NCBI GenBank assembly: GCA_034716895.1
Contig: JAYEKW010000155.1
Location: 1-32,837, forward strand
Direction: 5' to 3'
Origin: Candidatus Neomarinimicrobiota bacterium
GTDB lineage: Bacteria; Fidelibacterota; UBA8477; JABMPR01
Length of the DNA stretch: 32,837 nucleotides
The position numbers were made by a program, and so were the translations under genes. The notes under the pieces were generated by a model. It worked only from the letters and a program-made list of their open reading frames with translations, ran no database searches and had not been told where the DNA came from. Below, piece by piece: positions 16,819-26,900 of this stretch (positions are counted from its first letter, which is position 1; every line of letters starts with the position of its first letter).

Positions 16819-17268
16819 ATTTCATGGATAAGACATCCCCGTGAAGACGCGATTCATCGCGGCTTTCTCCATCTTTGCGATAACTAAGACTGCTTGCCAC
16901 GGCGTAGTCTGGAAGACATAGACTGGTGGCAATCTCCATCACGAAGACGAATACCAGGTAAATAGAGATGAAAACCTTGATCGGATAGGCGTTTGTTAAT
17001 CGCACATTACTTATTAAAACAATTTTTTAGATCATTTGACATTGAGCAGGTGCTCTTACCTCTGTAATAGAAATATGACATGCTTCAGAATTGACCGACA
17101 GACCCGTTGAATCTGTTCAGCTTACCATGGATCAACCAGAGCACGAATAGAGAAAACCCTTTATAAATAAGGCTTCACAAGGTGTAATAAAAAACTTGCC
17201 CTCGGAATTAATTTTAACTAAACTTCACGTCGATGCGTTATGAATGAACGTTAGTGGAGGTTTCATAA
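16819..17268. other. Intergenic region with hairpin repeats and the leader of the second receptor operon
   Basis: Two hairpins are visible: CGCGAT/ATCGCG (16848-16861) and GCCAC..AGTCT/AGACT.GTGGC (16896-16930). Both look like dispersed intergenic repeats. The rest is AT-rich and non-coding. TTGCCC with TAAACT 17 bp later, starting near 17196, is a weak sigma-70-like pair about 55 bp before the receptor start. The 71-codon minus-strand frame across 16790-17005 runs through the terminator and hairpins and is not credible. Confidence 0.5.
16896..16930. repeat. Interrupted hairpin repeat
   Basis: GCCAC 16896-16900 pairs with GTGGC 16926-16930, and AGTCT 16906-16910 pairs with AGACT 16920-16924 inside. 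It is non-coding and resembles a dispersed intergenic repeat. Confidence 0.5.
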
Positions 17269-20200
17269 ATGAGAAGGCATTTTTGCTTGCAGTGCATGCT
17301 GGTTCTGCTATTGGCCGCGCAATTGGTAATGGCGGGAACCACAGGGAAAATCATGGGAAAGGTCACCGATGCTTCAACCGGTGAACCATTGATCGGTGTC
17401 AATGTTTTTATCAAAGGATCGAACCTCGGTGCAGCTACTGATGGTGAAGGTCAGTACTACATTATCAATATACCAGTTGGCGTTTACTCTGTGCGAGCCC
17501 AGTACATTGGCTATACCCTGATCGAGATTCAGGAAGTACAGGTCAATGCAGACCTGACAACTCCCCTTGATATTGAGTTGGCCTCTGAAATTATTGAAAG
17601 CTCGGAAGCGGTTATTGTTGTGGCCAAGCGGGCTCTGGTTCAAAAAGATTTAACTGCCAGTCGCCGAACCCTTGCTGCAGAAGACCTGGAAGACATGCCG
17701 GTTGCCAATCTTGAAGGTGCCGTAGCCCTGTCTGCCGGAGCCGTCAATGATGGCGGTTTGCACCTGCGTGGTGGCCGTGCCAGTGAAGTTGTTTACCTCT
17801 TTGATGGGATCGCTCTGAATGATCCTCTAACTGGAAATCCTAATGATACTGACGTACCGGTCATGGCTGTTGATGAAGCCAATATCCTGTCTGGTGGTTT
17901 TGGGGCAGAATATGGTAATGCCCAGTCTGGTGTGATCAATGTTGTCTCTGCCGAAGGTGGTCGCAACATATCCGGTAAGGTGAGGTATACAACTTCCGCT
18001 ATTGTCGCTGATGCTTTTACTGGTGAAGATCCCCACGAACGTCAGAAGCTGGAGTTCAGTGGAAATCTACCCCTTCTGTCAGCTAAGTTGAATTTATTTG
18101 TCTCAGGTGAAATTGACGAGAACTCCGGTCGTTTCACCAATCAGTACGGTGACCTGAATAACTATACGGCCAAACTCACCTACCGGATCACTGATGCCAT
18201 TAAAGTTAATCTCAGCACATTATATACCCGATCCATTAGTCAGTGGGGCTATTCCCATGCCTATAGCCATACAATTTTAGAAGATCGGATGCGCTCCTAT
18301 ATGCCCCGTTATCTGGAGTCCTATGACGGATCTATCGAGGGTGAATTTGCCAATGGAACACTCCTGGATGAAGAAATACCGGACTACTATCTGAATTGGC
18401 TACAGTCGGATGGTCTCCAGACTGAAGATATCAACGGTAACGGTATTCTGGACGCCGGAGAAGATGTCAATGACAATGGTAAGATCGATACCGAGGGTCT
18501 ACTTGATTATTGGTATGGTAATGGCCAGCTGGATACGGAGGATATCAATTTTAACGGTGTTCTGGATGATGGTGAAGATCTGAATGGCAACGGTATCCTG
18601 GATTCCGAGGACGTTGACCGTAATCGGAGTCTAACCAGCTACAATATGTCTGATCGTTTACCCTGGACAGACCGAACCAGTAATCTGGTTATGGGTGGAT
18701 TCACCCACTCACTTTCCCCAAAAACATACTATGAGATCAAAATAGCTCGTTACGAGACCTCCCTTAATAACAATATTATCGAGCGGGTCAATGAGGACCG
18801 GAATTATAACGGTGTTCTGGACGATGGCGAAGATCTGAATGGCAATGGCATTCTGGATGCCTATGATGCTGACAAGGCAGTCTGGGGTTTTGATGACAGC
18901 CAGGATATGTTTCACGATTCCAATAACAATGATTATGTAGATGAATCAGAACGGGACTGGGATGGCGATGGCGATATCGACGATACCGACAGGGCGAATT
19001 GGATCGACTGGGTTGATTTTCCAGTTGATGAAGGGTTCAAACATTATCGCGATTTCTATGGAGTAGGACCTCATAATCCTTATACCTATAACCGGGATCA
19101 CTGGCATGCCGATAATAAAGTGACCACAACTGTAAAAGCCGATCTGGTTTCCCAATACAATAACAACAATAAGGTCAGCACTGGTTTGGAATACAAAGGC
19201 TATGACCTTTTTAATCATGATCCACCAGACCGTTACGGTTATGCTGAGAGTTATACTGTTACACCCTGGGACTTTTCAGTCTATGCCAATGACAAGATGG
19301 AATTTCCCGGTCTGATCATGAATATTGGTCTGCGTTGGGAATGGTTTGATCCAAATCAGGATTACCCTGGTGATGTGACTGACCCCACCTGGACTTCTGG
19401 AGATTATGCTGATTGGAATGGTGATGGAACTCCGGAGTATTATGATGAAGCTCTGTCAAGTACATACAAACATAAGCTTAGAGATATGAAAGATCCGCAA
19501 CCGGGTAAGAGTAAAATGAGATTTGCGCCCCGTCTGGGTGTCTCCCATCCCATCACTGACCATGACATGCTCTACTTCAATTATGGTCGCTATTATCAGA
19601 GACCACAGCTGAATTACCTGTTTAGAAACATCACCTATAATATGGGTGGTGGGTTTCCCATTGTAGGTGATCCTAATCTGGATCCTGAGTTAACTACATC
19701 TTATGAAGTGGGTGTCCGTCATGAATTCAACAATTCAATGATGGTCGAGGTCAAAGGATTTTACAAAGACATTTACGGTTTGACCGATACCAAAGCGATC
19801 TACTGGACGGTTTCAGATTGGTACACGACCTACTTCAATGCTGATTATGGATCTGTGCGTGGCTTTGAGTTCTCACTGGTCAAGATGCCTCCCGGTTTGA
19901 TTTCCGGTGAGTTGAATTACACTTATTCCATTGCCAAGGGAAAAGCCTCTGCTGCCGGTCAGGGATATACAACAGAATGGTCAGGAAACATCGTACCCAC
20001 CTTCGAATCCTTCCTGGACTGGGATCAGACTCATACCCTGGCTAGCAATATCAATTTTAGATATCAAGGCTTCTTGGCCAGCATGGTTGTGACTGCTGGT
20101 AGTGGTACTCGTTATACTCTTCCCGGTCAGGGTCGTCTGATCGTAGAGAATGAGGGTGTTCTGCCGCCTACTTCCAGGACTGACCTGCGGTTGTCCTATC

Positions 20201-20493
20201 GCTATCATTTAGGCAAAACCAATGCACAGGTCTTCATGATGATCACCAACGTGTTTGATGCCCAAAATTTCAACGGTGTTGCTGATGTTGAGTGGTACCA
20301 TACTTATCGTATGCTGGCTGAAGCCCACGATGCCGGCGATCTTACCGATGCTGAGTATCTCGCCCAGACTGATAGCGATAATGATGGTGAAACGGATTAC
20401 AATAAATCACATCCTGAAATGGGATCTGATCTAAACCCGGCGATCTATGCTGATTCACGCCGGTTTCAGATTGGGTTCTCTCTTGGTTTCTAA
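17269..20493 (+). CDS. TonB-dependent receptor with calcium-loop-like insertions (cassette 2)
   Basis: The 1074-residue receptor has a signal peptide (about 1-22, VMA-GTTG), a carboxypeptidase-regulatory-like domain (about 25-107, GKIMGKVTDASTGEPLIGVN), a plug (about 112-230 with GLHLRGGRASEVVYLFDG and GGFGAEYGNAQSGVI), and a barrel ending in IGFSLGF with the canonical terminal Phe. Two insertions in the barrel, 387-455 and 508-574, hold about eight 12-residue loops of the form DxNxNGxLDxxE, like EF-hand or dockerin calcium sites. They probably lie in extracellular loops. Further acidic repeats occur at WNGDG and near the C-terminus (DSDNDGETD). GTGGAGG 17254-17260 sets the start. It heads a six-gene same-strand run with gaps of 13-36 bases. 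Calcium binding and surface exposure are inferred; the transported substrate is unknown. Confidence 0.9.
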   Translation: MRRHFCLQCMLVLLLAAQLVMAGTTGKIMGKVTDASTGEPLIGVNVFIKGSNLGAATDGEGQYYIINIPVGVYSVRAQYIGYTLIEIQEVQVNADLTTPLDIELASEIIESSEAVIVVAKRALVQKDLTASRRTLAAEDLEDMPVANLEGAVALSAGAVNDGGLHLRGGRASEVVYLFDGIALNDPLTGNPNDTDVPVMAVDEANILSGGFGAEYGNAQSGVINVVSAEGGRNISGKVRYTTSAIVADAFTGEDPHERQKLEFSGNLPLLSAKLNLFVSGEIDENSGRFTNQYGDLNNYTAKLTYRITDAIKVNLSTLYTRSISQWGYSHAYSHTILEDRMRSYMPRYLESYDGSIEGEFANGTLLDEEIPDYYLNWLQSDGLQTEDINGNGILDAGEDVNDNGKIDTEGLLDYWYGNGQLDTEDINFNGVLDDGEDLNGNGILDSEDVDRNRSLTSYNMSDRLPWTDRTSNLVMGGFTHSLSPKTYYEIKIARYETSLNNNIIERVNEDRNYNGVLDDGEDLNGNGILDAYDADKAVWGFDDSQDMFHDSNNNDYVDESERDWDGDGDIDDTDRANWIDWVDFPVDEGFKHYRDFYGVGPHNPYTYNRDHWHADNKVTTTVKADLVSQYNNNNKVSTGLEYKGYDLFNHDPPDRYGYAESYTVTPWDFSVYANDKMEFPGLIMNIGLRWEWFDPNQDYPGDVTDPTWTSGDYADWNGDGTPEYYDEALSSTYKHKLRDMKDPQPGKSKMRFAPRLGVSHPITDHDMLYFNYGRYYQRPQLNYLFRNITYNMGGGFPIVGDPNLDPELTTSYEVGVRHEFNNSMMVEVKGFYKDIYGLTDTKAIYWTVSDWYTTYFNADYGSVRGFEFSLVKMPPGLISGELNYTYSIAKGKASAAGQGYTTEWSGNIVPTFESFLDWDQTHTLASNINFRYQGFLASMVVTAGSGTRYTLPGQGRLIVENEGVLPPTSRTDLRLSYRYHLGKTNAQVFMMITNVFDAQNFNGVADVEWYHTYRMLAEAHDAGDLTDAEYLAQTDSDNDGETDYNKSHPEMGSDLNPAIYADSRRFQIGFSLGF

Positions 20494-20521
20494 ATATTTA
20501 GGAAAGTTAGGTCTATAATTT

Positions 20522-22900
20522 ATGAAAGTGGCGTATTTAAATCTAGTCAGTACCCTTGTTGTTAGTCTTCTATTGCTATCTGCTCCTGAAGTGTTGCAGG
20601 CCCGCAATAAGTTGCATGACGAACAGGGTGGCAGCCAATTGGCCAAACCATCAGCTCGTCCTGAGAAAGCCTTTTTTATTCATACTACGGGTAACCTCTG
20701 GACTTCTGTTACCAACTATGGTAGTGTCGGTGACCCCAATTTTGAATCTGCAGGAAGACCGTCCATGCAATGGCCGGGTGGCTCAAATAATAACTATTTG
20801 TACGATTCTGGAGTTTGGGTAGGAGCAATGCTGGGTGGAGATCCAGCGGTAACCTCCTATTTCTATAATCCTGATCAGGAGTGGCTGCCCACTACAGGAA
20901 TCCCTGGTGAGCTTGGGACTACTGTCGGTGGAACCAAGGCAAAATCACTGGAAGACAGTTATATGGTCTTTGATGATCTGGAGGCGCACTCTGAAAGTAG
21001 CCACCTGCCCCTGGGTGTCCGTGTTGCTCAACGGGGTATGACCTGGAGTCTCCCTGATTATGATGATGCCATTGCCTTTGAGTATGAAGTGTTCAACACC
21101 GGTTTGAATGGTGACCTGACAAACGTTCATGTGGGCTTCTGGTATGATATTGATGCAGCGTCAGTCGACAATTCCATGTTGGCAATCGATGATCTGGTCG
21201 ATTACGATGGATGGGATGAAGGTGACACTGATACAGATATCCTCGATGCCGTTGATCCTTATGATCTAAACGGTGATGGATGGACTGGCTACGATGAATA
21301 TGGTGTTCCCTACTATCGGGACCAGGGACACAATCCCAATTATAACCCTGATTTAACCGAGGCAGACGGTTTTTATGATGAGTGGGGCATTGTATTTGAC
21401 GCTGCTGCACCTGTGATCAACTGGCAAAGTGATGTTGAAGATTTAGGTCGCTTTGCTGGAGAACCGGCCATTGTTGATGGTGATACGCTTCACGGGTATA
21501 TTTTCCCCCGAAGCCTGTCATATATCTATGATGGTGATGATCCAGTGTCATCCAGCAATGATTATGGTGAGCGTGAAATGAGTCCAAACGTGGATGGTTT
21601 TCTGGGAGGCATGTTACTGGCAACCGGAGCACCGTCGCACTTGATAGAGGGTCGCGACTACACGGCCGCCGTGTCACATCAGTGGTGGAACTGGGAATCA
21701 GATCCAAAAACTGATGATGATCGCTGGGATTACATGATGGGACAACATGTGGCGAGTCAATCCAAGAAGTTTCTTGATAATCCCCTGGAACTGGGATTCC
21801 CGCAGTTTGACTATCGTTATCTGCTGACAACCGGTCCCTTTGATCTACCTGAGGGTAGCTCAATTAAACTGGTCTTTGTTAGTGTTATTGGCCGCGGTCT
21901 GGAAGGACTGCGTCAGAATGCTGACAACCTTGTGGAAGCCTATTACTCAGGTAGTGAAACCAGTGATCCATATAATCCAAGTAACTGGGATGAGGATAAA
22001 CACTGGGTGCTTCCCATCCCGCCAGCTGTACCGAATCTTTCCTATTCACCCATTAATAATGGCATCGAGTTGGCTTGGGATCGTACAGCAGAGACCGGTA
22101 TTGACCCCAATCTGGGACAAACTGATTTTGAAGGTTATCAGCTCTATCGTTCTACATACAATCCTCAGGGTTGGGAGATGATCTACTCCTACGACAATGT
22201 AAATGGTGCCGTTTACATCGTTAACCAACAGGGGGACACTCTGAACCCCAAACTGGATGGTATGGATACTCTCTTTGTGGATGAAACTGGCTGGGAAGAA
22301 TCCGCTGGTAGCTGGATTCTGGTTGACCTGCCGAATATCGCTCAAACCTATCAGGATCTTGGTGGTATGACTCCCTGGGGTGTATCGATTGAACCTCCCA
22401 TGAATAGCATTCCCTATTTTTATGCGTTGAGTGCTTATGATCCGATCAAAACCGCTGCCGAAGCTGGACAAGATCTGCCCAGAGCATATTCTCCCTTAAG
22501 CAATTACAAAAAGACTTTGTCTGGAGCGCCTGTGGCAGTTTTTCCTTCACGTCTCTACGAAGTAGGGGAGAGCGTGCCCAGTTTGGATGGCGTAAAGGTT
22601 GTGCCTAATCCTTACCGTGGTACGGCACTCTGGGAAGCCCAATACGAAGATCGGCTCAAATTTGCCGGATTACCACCAGTGGCCAAGATCACCATCTTTA
22701 CCCTGGCCGGTGATATGGTGATTGAGATTGAGCACACCAATGGTACGGACTATGAGTTCTGGGATCTGGTCAGTCGTAACAATCAATCTGCTGTCAGTGG
22801 ACTGTACCTGTATGTCGTTGAAGCCCCGGACGTTGATGTCGTTGGGCAAAGTTCAACGAAGATGGTGAAAAAAGTTGATAAATTCGCACTGTTTCGTTAA
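20522..22900 (+). CDS. Exported protein with FN3-like region and T9SS-like C-terminal domain (cassette 2 cargo)
   Basis: The 792-residue protein has a signal peptide (about 1-27, LQA-RNKL). It is a shorter relative of the 1215-residue product at 12043: an N-terminal part with MQWPGGSNNNYLYDSGVWVG and FEYEVFNTG, a fibronectin-III-like part from about 500 (PAVPNLSYSP, IELAWDR, GYQLYRS), and a C-terminal domain from about 689 (VKVVPNPYRG, ITIFTLAGDMV, SGLYLYVV). A calcium-like loop DLNGDGWTGYDE is at 248-259. The C-terminal domain matches the PNPY type of the first cargo and differs from the PNPFNP type of the downstream genes. Its ribosome binding site is weak (TTAGGT at 20507-20512) and it starts 29 bases after the receptor, so coupling to it is likely. 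The function is unknown; surface export is inferred. Confidence 0.78.
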   Translation: MKVAYLNLVSTLVVSLLLLSAPEVLQARNKLHDEQGGSQLAKPSARPEKAFFIHTTGNLWTSVTNYGSVGDPNFESAGRPSMQWPGGSNNNYLYDSGVWVGAMLGGDPAVTSYFYNPDQEWLPTTGIPGELGTTVGGTKAKSLEDSYMVFDDLEAHSESSHLPLGVRVAQRGMTWSLPDYDDAIAFEYEVFNTGLNGDLTNVHVGFWYDIDAASVDNSMLAIDDLVDYDGWDEGDTDTDILDAVDPYDLNGDGWTGYDEYGVPYYRDQGHNPNYNPDLTEADGFYDEWGIVFDAAAPVINWQSDVEDLGRFAGEPAIVDGDTLHGYIFPRSLSYIYDGDDPVSSSNDYGEREMSPNVDGFLGGMLLATGAPSHLIEGRDYTAAVSHQWWNWESDPKTDDDRWDYMMGQHVASQSKKFLDNPLELGFPQFDYRYLLTTGPFDLPEGSSIKLVFVSVIGRGLEGLRQNADNLVEAYYSGSETSDPYNPSNWDEDKHWVLPIPPAVPNLSYSPINNGIELAWDRTAETGIDPNLGQTDFEGYQLYRSTYNPQGWEMIYSYDNVNGAVYIVNQQGDTLNPKLDGMDTLFVDETGWEESAGSWILVDLPNIAQTYQDLGGMTPWGVSIEPPMNSIPYFYALSAYDPIKTAAEAGQDLPRAYSPLSNYKKTLSGAPVAVFPSRLYEVGESVPSLDGVKVVPNPYRGTALWEAQYEDRLKFAGLPPVAKITIFTLAGDMVIEIEHTNGTDYEFWDLVSRNNQSAVSGLYLYVVEAPDVDVVGQSSTKMVKKVDKFALFR

Positions 22901-22920
22901 AGAAAGCAGCGAGAGAGACT

Positions 22921-23919
22921 ATGAATATGAAATTTAAAGCAATTGTCTTAATTACCTTTCTGCTCATCGGACGTGGTGCTGTTGGTCAGGAAATATTTGA
23001 AAAAATTGGAACTGCTGGAGCTCACTTCCTGGATATATCTCTGGATGCCAGAGTCCGGGGTATGGGAGACGCTTATGCTGCTCTCACCATGCCGGATGCT
23101 TCCGCCAGTCATTACAATCCGGCCACATTGGTCTTTGTGCCTTCCTGGAGTACTTCATTCGGAATGGTGAACTATTTTGCCGGTATATCGGTAAATGGTG
23201 GTTCAGCCGCTTATCGGCTGGATGGCATTGGCACCGTGGGACTCTCCTTCAGGGGCTTGAATTCAGGTACCATGGAAGAGACCACGGTTCTGCAACAGGA
23301 CGGTACAGGTAACACCTTTGAATGGTCAGATGTAGCAATAGGTTTGAACTTTGCCCGTTCTTTTACGGATCGATTTGCCTTTGGTATGAATCTGAAATAC
23401 ATCAAAGAATCAATTTCCGCTTATGATTTGAATGCCTCGGCCTGGGCGGTGGATCTGGGCACATATTATCGTACCGGTTTTCGCTCTTTGCGTCTGGGTA
23501 TGACCATCCGGAATTTCGGTCCGGAACTGGATTTCAATACCAGTTTCACCGATTTTAATAATGGTGAGATCGTACCGGAGCCAAGTGAGTATCACCCCTT
23601 CCACATGCCGCTGACCTTCCAGGTTGGTGTAGCTATGGATTTTCTTGAAGATACGAACAATCATTTTTTAACAGTTGCGATTGATGCAGTGCACCCCAAC
23701 GAAGCCGCTGAACGCTTGAATATCGGAGTTGACTATCGCTTTATGAATACCATTCACCTGCGTGGTGGTGGCTGGCTCGCTCCTGAGAATACTTCTTATG
23801 CTGCTCTGTTTGGAGGGGTTGGGATAGAAGTGGCTTCAATTGGTCGGTTTGACTACGCCATTTCCTCCTATGATCTCTTAGGGGCTGTACATCAGTTTTC
23901 ATTGACAATATCACGATAA
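22921..23919 (+). CDS. PorV/PorQ-like outer membrane barrel protein (cassette 2)
   Basis: The 332-residue protein has a signal peptide (about 1-22, AVG-QEIF). The PorV/PorQ signature at 41-70 includes LDARVRGMGDAYAAL and SASHYNPATL, as in PorV proteins where this segment precedes the barrel. It lies 20 bases after the cargo gene, mirroring the first cassette. A purine-rich GAGAGAGA precedes the start. ATG 22921 and the ATG at residue 3 (22927) are equally possible. By analogy with PorV it would shuttle or anchor T9SS substrates at the outer membrane. Sequence divergence from the other PorV-like protein in this window suggests old duplication or specialisation rather than a recent copy. Confidence 0.83.
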   Translation: MNMKFKAIVLITFLLIGRGAVGQEIFEKIGTAGAHFLDISLDARVRGMGDAYAALTMPDASASHYNPATLVFVPSWSTSFGMVNYFAGISVNGGSAAYRLDGIGTVGLSFRGLNSGTMEETTVLQQDGTGNTFEWSDVAIGLNFARSFTDRFAFGMNLKYIKESISAYDLNASAWAVDLGTYYRTGFRSLRLGMTIRNFGPELDFNTSFTDFNNGEIVPEPSEYHPFHMPLTFQVGVAMDFLEDTNNHFLTVAIDAVHPNEAAERLNIGVDYRFMNTIHLRGGGWLAPENTSYAALFGGVGIEVASIGRFDYAISSYDLLGAVHQFSLTISR

Positions 23920-23933
23920 GGATAGGTCTAGCT

Positions 23934-26900
23934 ATGATTTTAAAGCATAAAACAATTGATATAGCTCTATCGTTTATCCTGTCCAGTGCAGTGATCTTCG
24001 GTTCAGCTCCTGAACTTCAATTTGCCGGTTATCAGCCGGATGACAATCAATTGGTTCTGGTTTTTGATCAGGATGTGAAGGTTGATAATGTCTTTCTTGG
24101 CCTGATCTCATTTGATGATGATAATTCTGGACCCAACACCGATCTCTTTTTGCAAGGTGGTCAGGTAGTAAACCCTGCCGGGTTGGTCCTCAATGATACC
24201 ATTATTATTCATCTTATCTATCAGGACATTATAGACAGTTTTACCGGCAGCTTTTTCGGTGAGAATGCCTACCTGTTTGAACTGTGGGGAACTGATCTGG
24301 ATCAGATTAAAACCCTGGAAGGTATGGCTACCGATAATTTGACACTCCAACTGGATGCAGGTGCTTTCATTTCAGAAGATAATGAGATGTGTTTGGCCCA
24401 AGCTGTGGCGTGTACCGTTGCTCCGGATAATTCCCGGCCGGTCATTGAATCAGCTGTTTACGATGCCAACATCAACACCCTTACGCTGACTTTCGATAGT
24501 TATGTTCAATATGATCGATTGGCTGAAGACCGCTCTATCGCCGGCGGACCGGGAAATGGATTACTCCAAAACGCCATCCCTGGTAATGATGACGGAGAAG
24601 ATCGCAACGATAATGGCGCCCTGGACTTTGAAACCAATATTCAACCTTTTGAGATCGGTCTGGTTGGTTCTGCCGGCAGCATGACGCTGGAAAATATTGG
24701 GAGCCTGGTTCAGACAGAGGATTCTGATACACTTGATATCGTTCTTACCAGTAATGATGCAAAACGTCTGGAAGCCAGTGTTGGATTGGATGTTTTAAAT
24801 CTGGCAGTCAACGAATGGGCTTTTGTAGACACAAATTATAACCCGAACCTGGCCAGCAATGCCAGTGTGTCCGTTATTTCGGATTCAGTTGATTTTGCAG
24901 CTGATTCAGCCGTTTATGATCTGTCCAAGAACATATTGAGTATTTATTTCTCCAATATGTTTGCTGCAGGTCGTACCATTGGTCTCACGAATCCCAGCCC
25001 GGTATACACCAAGTTCAATCTGAACTCGGCTGCCGGCAGCTATTCTTTGAATGGCGTTGAGGGCAACCCCTCAAGCTTATCTGGGTTCAACAACACCGCT
25101 TTTAAATTCAAATTGCCCATAGGTGATCAAGCCGGAGTGGAGGGACTGTTGGACGGTTCAGCCTTGACCCTGTCTGTCAATTCTTTCGCGCTTTATGACA
25201 ATTATAGTAACGGTAACAGTGAATTTTCCGGTGTACCTGTAAGAGTAACAGAGAACAGCTCAGCCAATGAGCAACCACCTATTCTGGTGACTTCGAACTA
25301 TGATGTTGAACAGCACACCCTGACCCTGACCTGGGATCTGAATCTTGGTGTTGGTTTTTATCAGGGAGATGCTCTCACCGGGTTAGATAATGCCGATGAA
25401 CAGGAACTTAGCGGACTTTATCTGTATGATAGTGTTGCAGATTCTGCCATTGTTTTAGGCACTGGATCCGTATACTACTCCGGAAGCAAGAAAAATACTT
25501 ACATCCAGCTTTCTGAGGCTGATGCTATCACACTTGAGACCTATGCAAATCTGGACGACCTGAGTACTTACATCGATCGAGATGTCTTTAATGCCTTCTT
25601 GTTTCTCAATGGTAATGCTGCTGTTGGAGCAGTGGATTCGATCCGATTTGAGGTTGTGGCAGATACAACAGCTCCTGTGATCGTGGGCTCGCGATTGAAT
25701 GTCTTTACCAAGACCATCGAAATTGAGACCAATGAACCGGTGAGTTACGCTAGTATCACAGTGGCTGATTTTGCTTTAGCCGGTTTGAATCTGAATGGAA
25801 CCATTTTAAATGAAGCCGAACTCAATTATGGCAGGCAGATCGAGCTGGAGCTTGATGAAGCCTCCTTTAATGCTTTTGAAGCCCTGGTCGATAGCGTTCG
25901 CATTGCTCCTGATCTAACCGTAAGTGCTGGAGCATTTACCAATATCTCAAGTTTGACCTCAGTGACAGATACACTCAGTTCGGCAGTTGGCAGAACCTTC
26001 TATTTGCGAAGTTTCGAAGCTTTCGCACCCGGTCCGAAACTAAGGTTTGGAGCGCTGAAACTGATTGGTGAATCCTGTGATATCTATGTGGATGATGAAA
26101 TGTGGGCTGACGGCAAAGTCAGTCAAGCCAATCTCATTGAAATTCAAACTGCTTTTGAGACCTCCACTCCTGTAGATAGTACCCGGGGTATCCAGGCCAT
26201 TGTTGATGCCTACTATGGTGGTATCCTTGATACTGATGGTAATGATAAAGTAGTGTTCTTTCTGGCAGATCTGCTGGATGAATATGATCTGGGGCGAAAT
26301 GATACCCAGGATAGCTTTTTTGAGAGTGGATTTGTGACTCTCCAGGATACTTCAGATGGACAATATTCCAATCATAGTGATCTGATCTATCTGGATGTTG
26401 ACCCACAGCTCGTGGGTGTAGCTCCCTATTCTGAATGGGATGAGAGCATGTTCAATGCCCTGACCTATCAATACACCCTGTTGTCAGCCATGACCAACAA
26501 ACCAGAGCAGGAAAGATGGATTAATTATGGTGTTGCCTTGAAGATGCAGGAGCAAACTGTAGGCAATATCAAGTTTTTTGGTGATGGTGTTAACACTAAG
26601 GCCACTGCCAATAATGAGTTGACCTATATCGCTCAGAGTCTTCTGAAGTCCCGGGGTGACCTCTTCAATGTTTATAATTATTTCACTTATCTGACTGAAA
26701 AGTTTCCCGGTGCAACTGATTCACTGGCGATCATCAAAACGATCGCAGCATCAGATGTAATCGGTATCGCTGCTGTCGATGCTGCCCTGGAAGAGTTGGG
26801 GTATAGCATAAGTGCAGCCCAATCCTACCAAAACTATGCAGTGGCCTGTTTTCTAGATCTGACGCAATACAGTGACAGTGATAGCGCGAGGTACGGCGGA

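Noticed and set aside
16790-17005. 71-codon minus-strand frame between the two operons
   Set aside because: Its end overlaps a strong terminator stem and its body crosses hairpin repeats, so it is very likely chance.
18418-18990. Cellulosomal dockerin in the second receptor
   Set aside because: The loops resemble dockerin or EF-hand calcium sites, but they sit inside a beta-barrel protein and lack the paired helix layout of a dockerin.
21417-21863. 148-codon open frame antisense to the 792-aa protein gene, plus similar ones nearby
   Set aside because: It is His/Pro/Arg-rich low-complexity sequence typical of a shadow of Asp/Gly-rich coding DNA.
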